This document shows positions 29,381 through 40,220 of a stretch of 64,000 nt of DNA, one piece after another. Origin of the DNA: Picocystis sp. L7 (lineage: Eukaryota; Chlorophyta; Picocystophyceae; Picocystales; Picocystaceae); NCBI GenBank assembly GCA_020975725.1, contig QXJR01000011.1, positions 558,001 to 622,000 on the forward strand. The letters run 5' to 3'. A program made the position numbers and the translations under genes. Positions within the stretch are counted from its first letter, which is position 1. Each line of letters opens with the position of its first letter. The notes beneath the pieces are model-generated. The model made no database searches and was not told where the DNA came from. It saw nothing but the letters and a program-made list of their open reading frames with translations.

Positions 29381-30439
29381 TCAAATCTTGCCTTCCTGCT
29401 CAGAGGAACGGGCACTGGAACTGTGTCGGAGAAGCGTACGTTCAACTTTGTGTTCTGGTTCGACTCTCTGTTGGTAGTCCACATGGACAAACGCTCGCTC
29501 TACTTTTTCCATTGCCTCCACCTTATGCTGCAAAGAAAGAGCAATGTCGTGAGATTCTTCCACAGTCATTTCCCTGGGGAGTACCACCTCTATTTCCACC
29601 AGGAACCGGTCACCAAAGTGGTAGGCCCGTATGACATCCATGAACAGGAACTCGTGGTGTGAATTTGCCATGGAAGTGACTTTTTCTACGAATTCTGGCT
29701 CTGCGCCTTTTCCAACGATATGATCTATCTGTTCTTTGGCGATGCAGAACCAGGAGGTGACAATGAACAACGAGATGGCCAGGGCTCCGATGGGATCGAC
29801 ATACCACAATCGCTGAGGATCAAAATGGGCCACCGAAGCGGTGATGATGGCCACAAGGTTGCTGAGAACATCGTTCCTGTGGTCCTCTGCCAGCGCCATG
29901 GCGGACGGCGAGTATGCTTTCAGGGCTGAGCAGTAAAAGTACAGGGCTAGTTTAAGTCCAATGGCCACTCCCAGCACAGCGTAGGTGATAACGTCAAGGT
30001 TAAGCTTGGGCAGATTACCATGCACTCCATCCACGATCTGTATGACGGACTGTTGGATGACTTCAAGCGCCGACATGGACATGATGGACGCACACACGAT
30101 GATGCCGACGGTTTCAAGCCTGGCTTTGCCGATGGGAAACCTCGGATCAAGAGTTCTCATCCGGTTTTCGGCGACGGCGATGACCAGTTGCGAACATAGG
30201 TCCACGAAGGAGTCCACAAGGCTGGCCACAATGGCTAAGGACCTCGAGAGCACGGCCACAGCTAATTTGACGAAGAAGAGGACGACGTTCACAGCCAAGG
30301 ACACCTTTATGGCCCAACGCACTCGGACCATCACGTGTTCGTCCCCACCGTCCGTGGGAAGCATCAGCAGGTTCTGCTGCTCTTCTCTCTCCCAATCTTC
30401 CGCTCGGCTGGTGGAGGTGGCCGCCATGTTTCCTTCCAT
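29381..30439 (-). CDS. Cation diffusion facilitator, Mn-type (plant MTP8-11-like)
   Basis: A 352-aa CDF transporter that would exchange divalent metal for protons across an internal membrane. Six helices are visible. TM2 carries LVDSFVDLCSQL and TM5 carries LAEDHRNDVLSNL. The two D-x-x-x-D metal sites (DSFVD and DHRND) with Asp in all positions are those of the Mn-CDF subgroup; Zn transporters have His-x-x-x-Asp in TM2. The cytosolic ferredoxin-like domain follows (VIRAYHFGDRFLVEIEVVLP, then AFVHVDYQ), and the tail is Ser/Arg-rich. The ATG at 30439 (MEGNMAATS) is chosen over an upstream non-ATG reading; Met-5 is an alternative. TTTCGAACCG promoter-type words lie about 100 bp upstream. Manganese specificity is inference from the motif. 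Confidence 0.88.
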   Translation of the reverse strand: MEGNMAATSTSRAEDWEREEQQNLLMLPTDGGDEHVMVRVRWAIKVSLAVNVVLFFVKLAVAVLSRSLAIVASLVDSFVDLCSQLVIAVAENRMRTLDPRFPIGKARLETVGIIVCASIMSMSALEVIQQSVIQIVDGVHGNLPKLNLDVITYAVLGVAIGLKLALYFYCSALKAYSPSAMALAEDHRNDVLSNLVAIITASVAHFDPQRLWYVDPIGALAISLFIVTSWFCIAKEQIDHIVGKGAEPEFVEKVTSMANSHHEFLFMDVIRAYHFGDRFLVEIEVVLPREMTVEESHDIALSLQHKVEAMEKVERAFVHVDYQQRVEPEHKVERTLLRHSSSARSSEQEGKI

Positions 30440-33007
30440 CCTCGTGCTTCGAAATGCCGCCGATGCGCCAAACGGCCACGTCCGTGATCTTCTCCCTTTC
30501 AATCCCCAACATTGGACCGTTCGCTCCCAATCGAATCTCCTTTCGAACCGAAACCGGACCGGTTCAAGGCTCGATCAAGACACGAGGTCCGCCCCTTGGG
30601 ATCGGATCCAACCACGTGCATCGGTTGTGAACGGTTGTGAACCTTGTGGACCCCATTGCTCGGGCCTTGTGCCAATCCGATCGCCGCGATACGTCGATGA
30701 TCCGCGTTCCGCCTTCGAAGTGGCGTCAAATCTGATGCAAAGAAGCCTCTCAGGACGGCGGGACACGTTATTGGATGACAGGTCAAGTGTTGCGCGCCCT
30801 TGGTGCAACAAGAAAGCCATTTAACTGTGAAGCGCCGACAGTGGCTGTCGACCATAGCAGACAATGTGGTGTGCTTCAATCTTGCGATCTTTACCAATCA
30901 ATCTGATTTGACGTCCGGTGCCTCTATCCTCGACGGTTTTGTCGTAAGGTGGTCTCCTCTTGGACGCGGAGTTGCTCATCTGTTGTGAGATTGGTGCCTT
31001 CAAGACAAGGCTCGTGTTCAAGCCCATAAGCAAAAGGGTAAATCGAGCTTGAGGGGTGTGTACCCTTATTAAAGAAGGGTGGTGAATGATAAATACTCCA
31101 TATTGGTATGCTCAATGTACAAGGTAGAATAACTTCGGTGCACAGAGTCGTTGCCTTGTCACTAGGGGTGGTGGGTGGGTAGTGTCACTAAGTTGCTAAA
31201 ACAACAATCAAGTAGTGGGGCAATCGAAATAGAGGTAGCCATAAAGCGTCCAATAGGAATCCTATAAGATACCTTAGTAAGATCTCTAGAAATTCGACAA
31301 TGAGAGGCATCGTGGCCTTGCTCATGGAACCTAGAATCAAGTAGAGCGAGTCGCGCCTCTTGGCATTCCATAATGATACTAGCACCCAAGAAATCGACCT
31401 ATCGAACAATGATACCTCATGGCGACAAGCAAGGTTTACTTGGTGAGTTGTTGGCCATCATTGGAGTGGGTTTGCAAGGGGATCCGCACAAGGGCGAGAA
31501 AGGTTGTGTTGGGAATGTTTGGCGGAGGCGTTCAGCGTGTAAAAACGACTAGCAACGATAGTATGATGTCGTGCAAGGACCTTGAGCACCGGATTGCAAC
31601 CTCAATCCGATCATGCGTCGCAATTTTGGCCGCACAACCTTAACACTTTGGTCATACCCACAACATTTAGTAAAGTTTGGGGTTGTAGGATCACGTGCAA
31701 GTAGGTCCTTCTCACGAAACAATGGCTCATGACATCCCCACGCAACAACGTATTGCGACCAACAGTTGAAATGCTCGTGAACTAGCTTTTTTATTAGTAC
31801 CTTCTTTTGCTTGGAGGTTGTTAACGAGAGGCTCTTGACAACATTTTCTATGGAAGGACGAATCGTAGCGTAAGTTGCTTGTGCTTGTCCCCCTATTGAG
31901 AAAATCTTGCGGTTTTCTTGGTGCACAAAGAGGATTTTCGAACTTTACATGAGCTTAGCAACTATTGGAGGTTAAAGTGGAAAGCGAATTTCCGGTCAAA
32001 GCTAGTGGATGAAACCAGTTGTTGTCGTGGTTTGTTCACAACCAAACAATAGCAATTCGGTGTCTTCCTTTGTGCATCGGTCCAACATTTAACTGCAAAG
32101 ACAGGGCGAACGTTGATATCAACAAGCAAGTATTCAAACGATGGCAGCACTCCTGCCCAGATCTACTCGTTGCATGTGCAAATGCATCGTGAATATGCAG
32201 ATTTTGTGAGTAGCCTGGCCTTCCCTATTCACAATTGCAACAGACAGAGCATTGTATCAGGGGCATGTACCACCTGAAAATTTCTTTGGAACGTAAACAC
32301 GGGAAATCACTTAGCATTCAACCACACATGTTGAAATGTAAAGATAGTAGCTGGCAACAAGTGATAAAAAGCGACTCATGATAACGAGTGGGAGAACCTC
32401 GCAATGAAAGTCTGCACAAGAAGCTTGAACCAACTGAGTGAAAGCACAGACACATGCCCGTGCTTTTGCTATCATGTCCGAGGCTGGGTTAATCTACAAT
32501 CGCCAGTTCGTGCATCAGCAAGTCTTGGCACTGCATATAAAGCTTTTTATTTTGATAAATGATCACATCTGATACATTCAAGTCAATCCCTTCATATCCA
32601 TGTCAAGCAAAAACATGTGCAGCACGATCAACAAATGGCAGGCTTCTTACAGAAGCATTGCAAGAATACTGGGAGCATTCTCATCCATCCATTTTCAACC
32701 TCCTTTAGCAAATCCAAGGGTCCACACTTTCAAGACTAACAGAATGTTTGCCAATAGTAAAAGTGAATTTTAGTTCTCTCTCGCTTTCCGTTCAACAGCT
32801 AGTAGCGAAGAAAGCCAACAGACAGCTAAACCTATGAAAATAATGCAATGAATCATGAAAAGCATTTCAAGTGCGCACCTGTTCCAGAGCAGAGGCTTTC
32901 TCAATGGGGTAGCACCTGCAATCCGAAGTAAAGTAAACACAGCCGAGCAAGTGCTTTGTCCTAGGGATACAATTTTTGCATAGATGTTTCTGTGTCTCAT
33001 ACCCAGA
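30440..33007. other. Gene-poor region, 2.6 kb, with decayed open stretches
   Basis: The left end (30480-30620) is the CDF promoter with TTTCGAACCG and ACCGGACCGG words. From about 31160 to 32150 the minus strand shows AT-richer, protein-like but interrupted sequence, including FEYLLVDINVRPVFAVKCWT. No family is recognisable, and I treat it as an old inactive copy of something mobile or a dead gene. 32150-33007 is the 3' flank of the sulfotransferase. Confidence 0.35.
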
Positions 33008-34021
33008 TCAGCCCTTTGCTCGTTCAAGTTCAATTTCTGCAAGTTCAAGCATGAACTCCCCACACTCTTCCACTACTTTCTGCCTCAAATCATCCAGTCT
33101 CTTGTTTGCAAGCTCCCAAATGGCAAGATCAGTGGGAAAGTAGCTCATCGTAGCATTGTTGAGCCACTGCGGTCTATCCTCTGCTGAAGGGTATTCTCCA
33201 GTACGCAACTTCTCGGCAACCTTGTATTGAATATCCTGGATGTTCAAATTGTACTTGAATTTGAACAACACCAATGATTCATCAAAGCGCTCAGTCACAA
33301 ACACGAAATCGTACTGATCCAGTACATCCCTAGCATCGTGGTTGCTCACATCTCCACGCACGTAGTGATACACGAAATCTTCAGTACGCTTCAAAAACTT
33401 CAAATAGGCTGTTGTAGTATCATTCCAACAATTAGCATCGTCCTGGGGCACACCCATGCAGATGTTTTGATGCGCCTGAAAATAATGACTGTAGGCCCTC
33501 GCCAACGGATGCCTAGTCGCAGTGAATAGCATTGGATCGCTTAAGAGATGGTCCTTCAGCGGCGGTGAATATCGAATGTGCTCCTCCAGAGAGTAATATG
33601 CTGCATTTGTTTGCTCTTTGATCATCTCCTTCTGTTGCAATGCAACCTCGGCAGACGGCATGCCTTTGCGCTGTCCTGGGGGAGGGATGGGCTGGATGCG
33701 ATAGTTCCTATCCAGATTGAGGAACAGAGATCTGAGCGTCGATCCTCCAACTTTTTTCGTTTTCACGAACCAAAAATCTCTTGGAAAAGGGTTGCCTCCC
33801 AGTGCACAATTCGCACTTGAACTTTCCTGGGAATCAGGCACCGGCGGGTCGATCACTTTTCCGCGGATGTCCAGTTTTTTCAAGGGTGAGCTCTGGTCCA
33901 GGCAAGCAAAAAGCCCTCCTGCCACTACCAGTGCCGCGCATGCTGCAAACGTTGCTTTGTGCACCCAGGTGGATCTGGCTTGGCCTTCGGTTTCGACCCG
34001 TTTCACGGCTTCTTCCACCAT
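33008..34021 (-). CDS. Golgi-type sulfotransferase (PAPS-dependent)
   Basis: A 337-aa type II membrane enzyme. After a short basic cytosolic end it has one anchor helix (AACAALVVAGGLFACL, about 26-42). The catalytic domain begins with the 5'-phosphosulfate loop in FWFVKTKKVGGSTLRSLF (about 84-101), and the 3'-phosphate loop is FTATRHPLARAYSHYF (about 167-182). The K-T-x-K-x-G-x-S-T-x pattern and the R-(x3)-A-x-S-H-Y pattern resemble Gal3ST and HS2ST-type carbohydrate sulfotransferases, which move sulfate from PAPS to sugar hydroxyls in the Golgi. The acceptor cannot be told. A second, unrelated-looking sulfotransferase lies 2 kb away at 36051, divergent in orientation. The start ATG is the only one before the anchor helix. 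Confidence 0.8.
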   Translation of the reverse strand: MVEEAVKRVETEGQARSTWVHKATFAACAALVVAGGLFACLDQSSPLKKLDIRGKVIDPPVPDSQESSSANCALGGNPFPRDFWFVKTKKVGGSTLRSLFLNLDRNYRIQPIPPPGQRKGMPSAEVALQQKEMIKEQTNAAYYSLEEHIRYSPPLKDHLLSDPMLFTATRHPLARAYSHYFQAHQNICMGVPQDDANCWNDTTTAYLKFLKRTEDFVYHYVRGDVSNHDARDVLDQYDFVFVTERFDESLVLFKFKYNLNIQDIQYKVAEKLRTGEYPSAEDRPQWLNNATMSYFPTDLAIWELANKRLDDLRQKVVEECGEFMLELAEIELERAKG

Positions 34022-36050
34022 CAGTTGCCCTCGACCAGCTCTCTTTTCGGGTGTTGTTGGTGTGCCCTTGCACTGCCTTTCTCAACCTGCAGGGACGAGC
34101 ATGTCCCAAGGCCACCACGTCTTCCTTGTGCTGCAGTCCTTCCTGTCCTCTTTTCGGGTCCACTCGGCTTCGCCGATCGTTTCGAATCACAAGAATGGAG
34201 GCAGGCAGGATCCACCTGCGGTTTCGAAACCGGGGGGCGTACCCGGGCCATCCGTTAGGATCGAGGGATCGATGGGATCGGATCGACCCTTGGGGGTTGG
34301 GTTGGATTCGATCCAACGTTGTCGGAACCTGGGTGCTCAGTCAACCACCTGGGTCACCCCTTCCAGGACGTTCCAAGCCACCAGCAGCAGGGTGGAGTAA
34401 ACATGGGTGGCAACAGCACAAGCAGGAGTGCACCCTTCACAGCAGAGGTTGAAAGACACCAGTAGATTCTTGCTAGGAGCAGCGGAACCCCTTCCCGGCA
34501 CTTCCTCTGCCTTCATTGTGGTACAAGCGGTGGCAGGATCACGTCCAAACAAGCGTGTCTGATTGTGGCATCGGCATCCCTTCCCATCAACTGCAGTGCG
34601 TTTTCGGTCGTGTGAAGGAAGGTGACTGGACAATGCAAACTTTCCCTAGGAAAAAGCCTCAGAGGTGTGTGCAGCAGAGGACGAGGAATCCGCGGTCATG
34701 TGAAAAGTCAGTCCTGTGCAAGATGTTGAGCGCTTCTTTGCCCAAAATAGTCCACAGGTCTTCTTATTCGTGTGGGTAAGAGGTTGTCCATGTACCCAAC
34801 CATTTTGAGATCGACAAAGTAGGAGGTAGGCTCACGAATCCTATTGTACAGTAAGAGTCTCGCAGAATTTACAGAGCTCACAAAGACAAAGAGCTACCCA
34901 GGCAATAACGGGCTCCGCGAAGCCTGTTAGCCTGCTGGTGGTTTTGCCGATCACATGGAAGCACCTTTTGCCGTTGGTATGTAGTTATAGAACCAGTTGT
35001 ATGCAGTGCCCTCGCTTACTTCCACCCTAGGTATCGGGAATCCATCCACCAACCTTGGAAGTACCCAGGAGTTCACCAAGCCACTGCATGCCATCATAAA
35101 CGTCTGCATCTCTTGCCGGTGCTGAGTTTGATGCAGCACTGCACTAACATGAGAACGCAAAATACATAATTCAAGGAGCAGGATGCACGACCTCGATACG
35201 TCAATTCTAGTTGGGGATGCGCCGTGGAAGTGAGGCATGCTGTAGGGCAGGTACATTGCACCACGCACCACATGCACCAAAGACGAACAGTAGAGTTGGT
35301 TGGAAGAGACAGACAGATGAGAGGTGCAGACTCGAAATTAGATGGCACTGCGGTATAAAGAATTGATTTGGTGCCAGGAACACAGAAGCCGATGTACAAG
35401 ATCCAGATCGCAGGTTGTGAAATTGCCTGGTCAATGAAGAAAAGTGGTATCAGAGAACCATCGAGGGTGCGTCCTCTCTGGGACCATGCCAGCGGGTAGG
35501 TGAAGTCCACCATTCCTCAAGAAGGACAGCGGCAGCTTCGTCGCTTCAGGTGCCGTGCATGAGCAAGACATGGGCGCGCTTTTGGTGAGGTAAGCGGTCG
35601 GGTACGACCGCTTCCAACTATGCCAGGCACTGTTCTCAGCGGTTACTTGAACTGGAGAAGTTCATGCGGATACACCTCCAGGATGGCTTGTGGAGGTGAA
35701 GAGACTTCAGTACGGCGGGTTTAGATGGAAGCAGTGCGACTCGCACCCCCCACGTTTGCTGTCCTTTCCGCTGCCCACCTCCCGTGCCTCGCCTCGGCAA
35801 GACGACGGTTCAAGTGGCCATCTCTCTTACCTTCGCATCCTCGTCGTGCACCTCTTGGCAGGTTGTTTTTGTCCTGTTTCATGGACATGGCTTCCCTGAT
35901 CACCCGTGCAGGTAAACCTGGGAGCAGTCCCTTTCCCCCTTCGGGTTAACGTTGGAGTAAACACAATGCACGAGATTCGAATCGACAATCCGACGTTTTC
36001 GAGGTTGAAAAACCCGGGAAATCCGCGCAGTTCCGACGAAGACGGCGGCG
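34022..36050. other. Divergent intergenic region between two sulfotransferases; possible split gene inside
   Basis: 34140-34320 carries TTTCGAA-type words upstream of the minus-strand sulfotransferase. At 34337-34516 the minus strand can encode a 59-aa hydrophobic peptide (MKAEEVPGRG to GVTQVVD) of unknown worth. At 34951-35740 the minus strand shows several protein-like pieces in different frames, among them MVDFTYPLAWSQRGRTLDGS, PLFFIDQAISQPAIW and LVDGFPIPRVEVSEGTAYNW. This suggests a small multi-exon membrane-protein gene, but I could not fix the splice sites or name a family. Confidence 0.3.
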
Positions 36051-37118
36051 ATGTGGTGCGAAAGGGAGGACAAAAGGACGTGTCAGCGGTTCAGGTGGAA
36101 GGTAACGCTGCTGTCCATCGGCCTGGGCCTCGCTCTGGTGTGGATGCAGCAGCAAGGGAAGGCGGTTTGGCATGCCACATCATGGCTCGGCAGCAGCATG
36201 TGTTTGAAGGAAAGTGGTGGTATTCCTGGGTACAAGACGAAAAAGGACATCCAAAGAGAACTAGGTGTCGTAAGGCCGATATCACACTTTCATATCAGGC
36301 CGGCCGTGTTGGAAGGGGACCAGGCCAAGCTCTGGAACCGCGCCAGGGTGCTCCTGGGCTTGCAGGAGAAAAACAACCAGGACTCCTTTGGTGATGCAAA
36401 GCAGCAGATCGTAGCTAATCAATTCTACACTAAATGTGCGCTGATGAGCAGGTCTTTGCTTGATGGCAATGCACTGTACATACGCATTCCAAAGAACGGC
36501 AACGACAACATACGGTGCAATCTCATGAACTGGCCAGGGGAGGGGGAAGACGTACCATGCCTCAACAGCACGAATGGATTACGAGTTTCGACGACTGGAG
36601 TCAGACTGTGGACGTTTGTGCGTGATCCAATTTCAAGGTTCGTGTCCGGGTACACAGAAGTAGAGTTCCGCAACCAGAACAAACCATGGGTGCAGGAAAA
36701 GTTCACGCACCCCATCGGCACAAGGGAACGGTTTCGGGAATACATCACGTCCATGTTGCAGGGGAGAAAGGTCCCGGAGATCTATCACACATTTTCACAG
36801 TCGTGGGTGGGCACACAATTCCCACTAATCACCGCTGGTAAGATCGAATCCATGGACAATGACTGGCTTGCAGTTCAAGAGTGGCTGGGGATACTGCAGC
36901 CAAAACCGTTCGATAAGGAATGCAACACCCACCCAACATCTGCCGATCCTCTGAAAACATCAGCTGTTGCAAAGCTTGCGCTGGAAGAAGACCCCATTCT
37001 TATGCGGGCGCTATGTGTTCTTCTCCTACCTGACTTCCAGAACTTTGCATATGAACTGCCAGAGGTTTGCCAAGCCAATGAGAATATCACAGATCTGTGG
37101 CCATCCCAGGCAATGTAA
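36051..37118 (+). CDS. Sulfotransferase-family type II membrane protein
   Basis: A 355-aa protein with a short basic N-terminus and an anchor helix (VTLLSIGLGLALVWM, about 18-33). The catalytic domain has LYIRIPKNGNDNIRCNL as the phosphosulfate loop (about 143-160) and WTFVRDPISRFVSGYTEVEF as the 3'-phosphate loop (about 187-206). R-D-P-x-x-R-F-x-S-x-Y is the most conserved sulfotransferase motif. In the first loop Lys-Asn-Gly-Asn-Asp replaces the more usual Lys-x-Gly-(S/T)-(S/T), so the group at the active site is partly atypical. It is most like the sulfotransferase-2 and chondroitin-type families. Together with the divergent gene at 33008 it suggests local clustering of sulfation genes. 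The acceptor is unknown. Confidence 0.75.
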   Translation: MWCEREDKRTCQRFRWKVTLLSIGLGLALVWMQQQGKAVWHATSWLGSSMCLKESGGIPGYKTKKDIQRELGVVRPISHFHIRPAVLEGDQAKLWNRARVLLGLQEKNNQDSFGDAKQQIVANQFYTKCALMSRSLLDGNALYIRIPKNGNDNIRCNLMNWPGEGEDVPCLNSTNGLRVSTTGVRLWTFVRDPISRFVSGYTEVEFRNQNKPWVQEKFTHPIGTRERFREYITSMLQGRKVPEIYHTFSQSWVGTQFPLITAGKIESMDNDWLAVQEWLGILQPKPFDKECNTHPTSADPLKTSAVAKLALEEDPILMRALCVLLLPDFQNFAYELPEVCQANENITDLWPSQAM

Positions 37119-39076
37119 GGGGTTTGTCATATTGTTTTCGTGAATCGGCCGTCTTTTCCACTATCATGAAGGTACCATCCATCAAATTAAGAAGGATGAG
37201 AATCGCACAGGTGAACTACTCGGCAAACGAAAAACGCCCTGTACGGACATTACTGCACTTATCCCTCTCTGAGTTCTTTTTGGGATTGGAGACAATTTAC
37301 CAGAATTTTTTGACACTTTAAATAGTTGGCTTCAACACTACCAACAATCGGGTGGCGAAGGTTTACCTCGAGATACTTGTTTGGAAAATGACGACAGAAT
37401 GCAATCCCTTCACGACTAGAGACAGGAGGGAATTTGATGCAAGTTTTATAAGCAACAGCACCACTTGATTTCATATGCCAGTTCAACGCTTTGATTTTGA
37501 AAAGGATGAGACTCGTGCGAAGAACATCAGAAGCGTGATATGATGCCTTCCAGAGTGCATCGCCTTGTCCACTCTACAATGTGAATGGCACACATGAGGG
37601 CATCCTTTGTAGAGGGCCCCAAACGTCGACTCTCCCGTGCAAAATTGTTGGACTTGTTCCGGGAGAGAACATGGCATACCTTGTGTCTGATATGAAAAGA
37701 ATGCATGGCTTATGTGAGTGGTTCAAATGTGTTTTCTCGTGCTTGGCGTGTTCTGACCACATAAACCGAGATCATAAACATTGGTGCGCTTGTTTAGGAA
37801 TCATCGAGTTGGCACCGTACTTCAATGCTTTGCACATGTGCATGAGAAGAGATGAGCGACGGGCAAATATATGTTGTTGTAGTTTGACAAGGATGCTCGG
37901 GTCTCTTGAAATGGAATAAGATGACACAATGAGTGTGAACAGCCACAAACGACATACGCCATGGTCTAATATCGGGTTCCAAAGCTCGTAATCGGTAAAA
38001 TGCGACACATGCATGTAAATCCATGATTGATACACGACGTCGAATTGCCTTTGAGTACCTTGCTTGTCCACCGCGATTTTCCCACAAGTGCTACGACGTT
38101 GGCAACCATTCCTTTTCGAAGGTGCAAGTTTTCGAAACGAGGGCCACGAGTCATTGTTTGGCCCATGTTACGATTCGCTCTTATATCCGATGTGCACGTT
38201 GGAGAGCTTGACATAGGATTTATGAATGCGCCCAAGATTGGCATCAACATGGCGACCGTGCAATCTACACTTCTGCACGTGATGCGCATTGGCTCGATGA
38301 AAGGACTTTCTAGCCATCGTAGAAGACCAATATTAGCACCCATCCACGAAGAGATTCGCTAGAATGTACCCAATCTAGTCCATAGTTTGAGTAAGCTTGA
38401 TTTGAACCTTCCATCTCCCATATCTTCTTCGTACGTGAAGCCTCCTCTTCGTCTACACTAGGATGTATGTCCATCTACCTAAACCATCTCTTCCCATCCA
38501 AAAGGAAGTCTTGATCGGGAGAAAGGACATTGGTCGTGATGAAATACGACGAGTACCCAACCTTGAGACGTACGAGCATTCGACCGTGATACTTGTATTG
38601 GGCGATAGTAAGACGATGTGCACCTAGGCCGATCAAGCGAATGGGTCAAGAAGAAAGACGACCAGCCTCTACGGTGGGGGTACAATAGGTTGTAACGTTG
38701 CCGTGACGGCACCGATGGTCTTGCACGTTGCCGGGTCGGTGCGATGTTGCAGAGATGCATCGACCGTGTGCGAAGGTGCCAGCCTGCATATGCACTAGAC
38801 CGGCCGAGCCTACACGAGGCCCGTAAGGAACAACGTCGAACGAGCACCATTCCACGTTGGCGTGCGCCTCTCACCACGACCTCGTGGGACGGGCTCCCTC
38901 CACCGCCACCACACCCACGTGCACGGGGTAAGTTTTCCACCACACTTCGAAGCCGTCTTGGAATGCCAGCCCACGTGCTGGGTGTGTCTCTTTCCCCCCC
39001 CTTCTGGTTGGATTCGGAGGGGGGGGGGTGTAACTGCTGCCCAACGAGGGTGTGACACACGTCTTCGGATTGGGCG
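37119..39076. other. Gene-poor region, 2 kb, with decayed open stretches
   Basis: 37119-37480 is the 3' flank of the sulfotransferase. From about 37770 to 38345 the minus strand has AT-richer, interrupted protein-like sequence (for example WIYMHVSHFTDYELWNPILD) with no recognisable family. 38350-39076 holds only chance frames, including a long antisense frame that runs across MPC1. Confidence 0.35.
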
Positions 39077-39645
39077 ATGGCCAGCAATGCGGCGAAGCAT
39101 GGACTTGGAGCGCGCGCACGCGCGTTCCTGGCTTCGGAAACCGGTCCCAAGACCACGCATTTCTGGGGTCCAGTGGCCAACTGGGGCTTCGTGCTCGCCG
39201 GACTCGCCGACACCAAAAAACCTGCAGAGATGATCTCGCCGAACATGACCGCAGGTGAGGCGGACGCGCGAATCGCTCGAGACACACAGCCACCCAGAAG
39301 GAGAGGCGAAGGACGCGAAGGGAAGCACAAGGAGCGTACGAGGCGTACGCATGCGAGGGAAGGAACCCAGGAAGACGTTGGTGCGACTGCCACGGCGGTA
39401 CGGACGCAACCTGGCTGACATGAGGTGCGACTGGTCCTGGGGATGTGTGAACAGCCATGTGCGTGTACAGCATGCTCTTCATGCGGTTTGCATGGATGGT
39501 GCAGCCCAGAAACTACCTGCTCTTCGCTTGTCACATCTCCAACGAGACCGTCCAACTCTACCAAATGTCCAGATGGGTGCAATGGCACCAAGGACAGGCC
39601 AAAGGACCGACTCCACCCACCTTTGCGGCATCTGCCGTGCAATGA
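39077..39645 (+). CDS. MPC1: Mitochondrial pyruvate carrier subunit 1 (two exons)
   Basis: Inner-membrane subunit that pairs with MPC2 to import pyruvate. Exon 1 (39077-39254) gives [20 protein letters not shown], the MPC hallmark, then [12 protein letters not shown]. Exon 2 (39455-39645) gives [19 protein letters not shown], then [20 protein letters not shown], the second and third helices. Joining them across the 200-bp intron 39255-39454 (GTGAGG donor, ACAG acceptor) restores an unbroken TAAMCVYS at the junction and a 122-aa protein. That is the usual MPC1 size plus a short Pro/Ala-rich tail. The FWGPVANW motif fits MPC1 more closely than MPC2. No partner gene is visible in the window. A 493-aa open frame on the opposite strand is a shadow. 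Confidence 0.93.
39255..39454 (+). other. Intron of MPC1, 200 bp
   Basis: A GTGAGG donor at 39255 and an ACAG acceptor ending at 39454 join in phase 1. The join recreates an Ala codon and the continuous MPC1 helix. Confidence 0.88.
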
Positions 39646-40220
39646 GGCTGAAGAAGGAAGCAATGGTCGAACCTGGAAAGCACAAGGAAAGACCAAGGGG
39701 GGGGCAGGAGGACTGGGAGAGATGGAAGTCGAAGGACGAAGCGCGCTGTAAAACAGGTGTCTCTCCTGGGTGGCCTTTGAGGTGGAAGGTGGCAAGCCAG
39801 GAGAAGAGGAAGGGGGAGGCCGCAACAGGCAAGATGACCATGCATACTCGTGCACATACGCTTCCTGCGTGACTCCCCTGTGCCTTGATTGAAAAGGTTG
39901 CGAATCTTCTTGGCTGCCAGACGCGCTGAAGAGCATGGATGTGTCCTTCCAGAGGGCCATGGTTGAATAAAGTGGAAATCTTTGCTATCCTCTCAGATCA
40001 ACAGGGTCGAGCAATTGCTTCTGATGCCCCAGTGCAACGAATCATGCTCCACTCCATGCTGTATCGGTTCTAGACGAACGTATCGTTGCATTCCCCTACG
40101 CCTGTGCCGTCTTACATCTCCCAACCACGGCGGCCTTGCGCATATCACGGTGACACCATGTCAATTCAGTGTTGCCCTGATGTTTATTGCGACTTTCCAC
40201 TCACCTGAACATCCAAACCA
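39646..40220. other. Intergenic region
   Basis: I see no gene in these 575 bp. They are the 3' flank of MPC1 and the promoter side of the HAD phosphatase. Confidence 0.4.

Noticed and set aside
38479-39960. 493-codon minus-strand frame
   Set aside because: It is antisense to the two exons of MPC1, has no recognisable domain and a Pro/Ser-rich chance composition.
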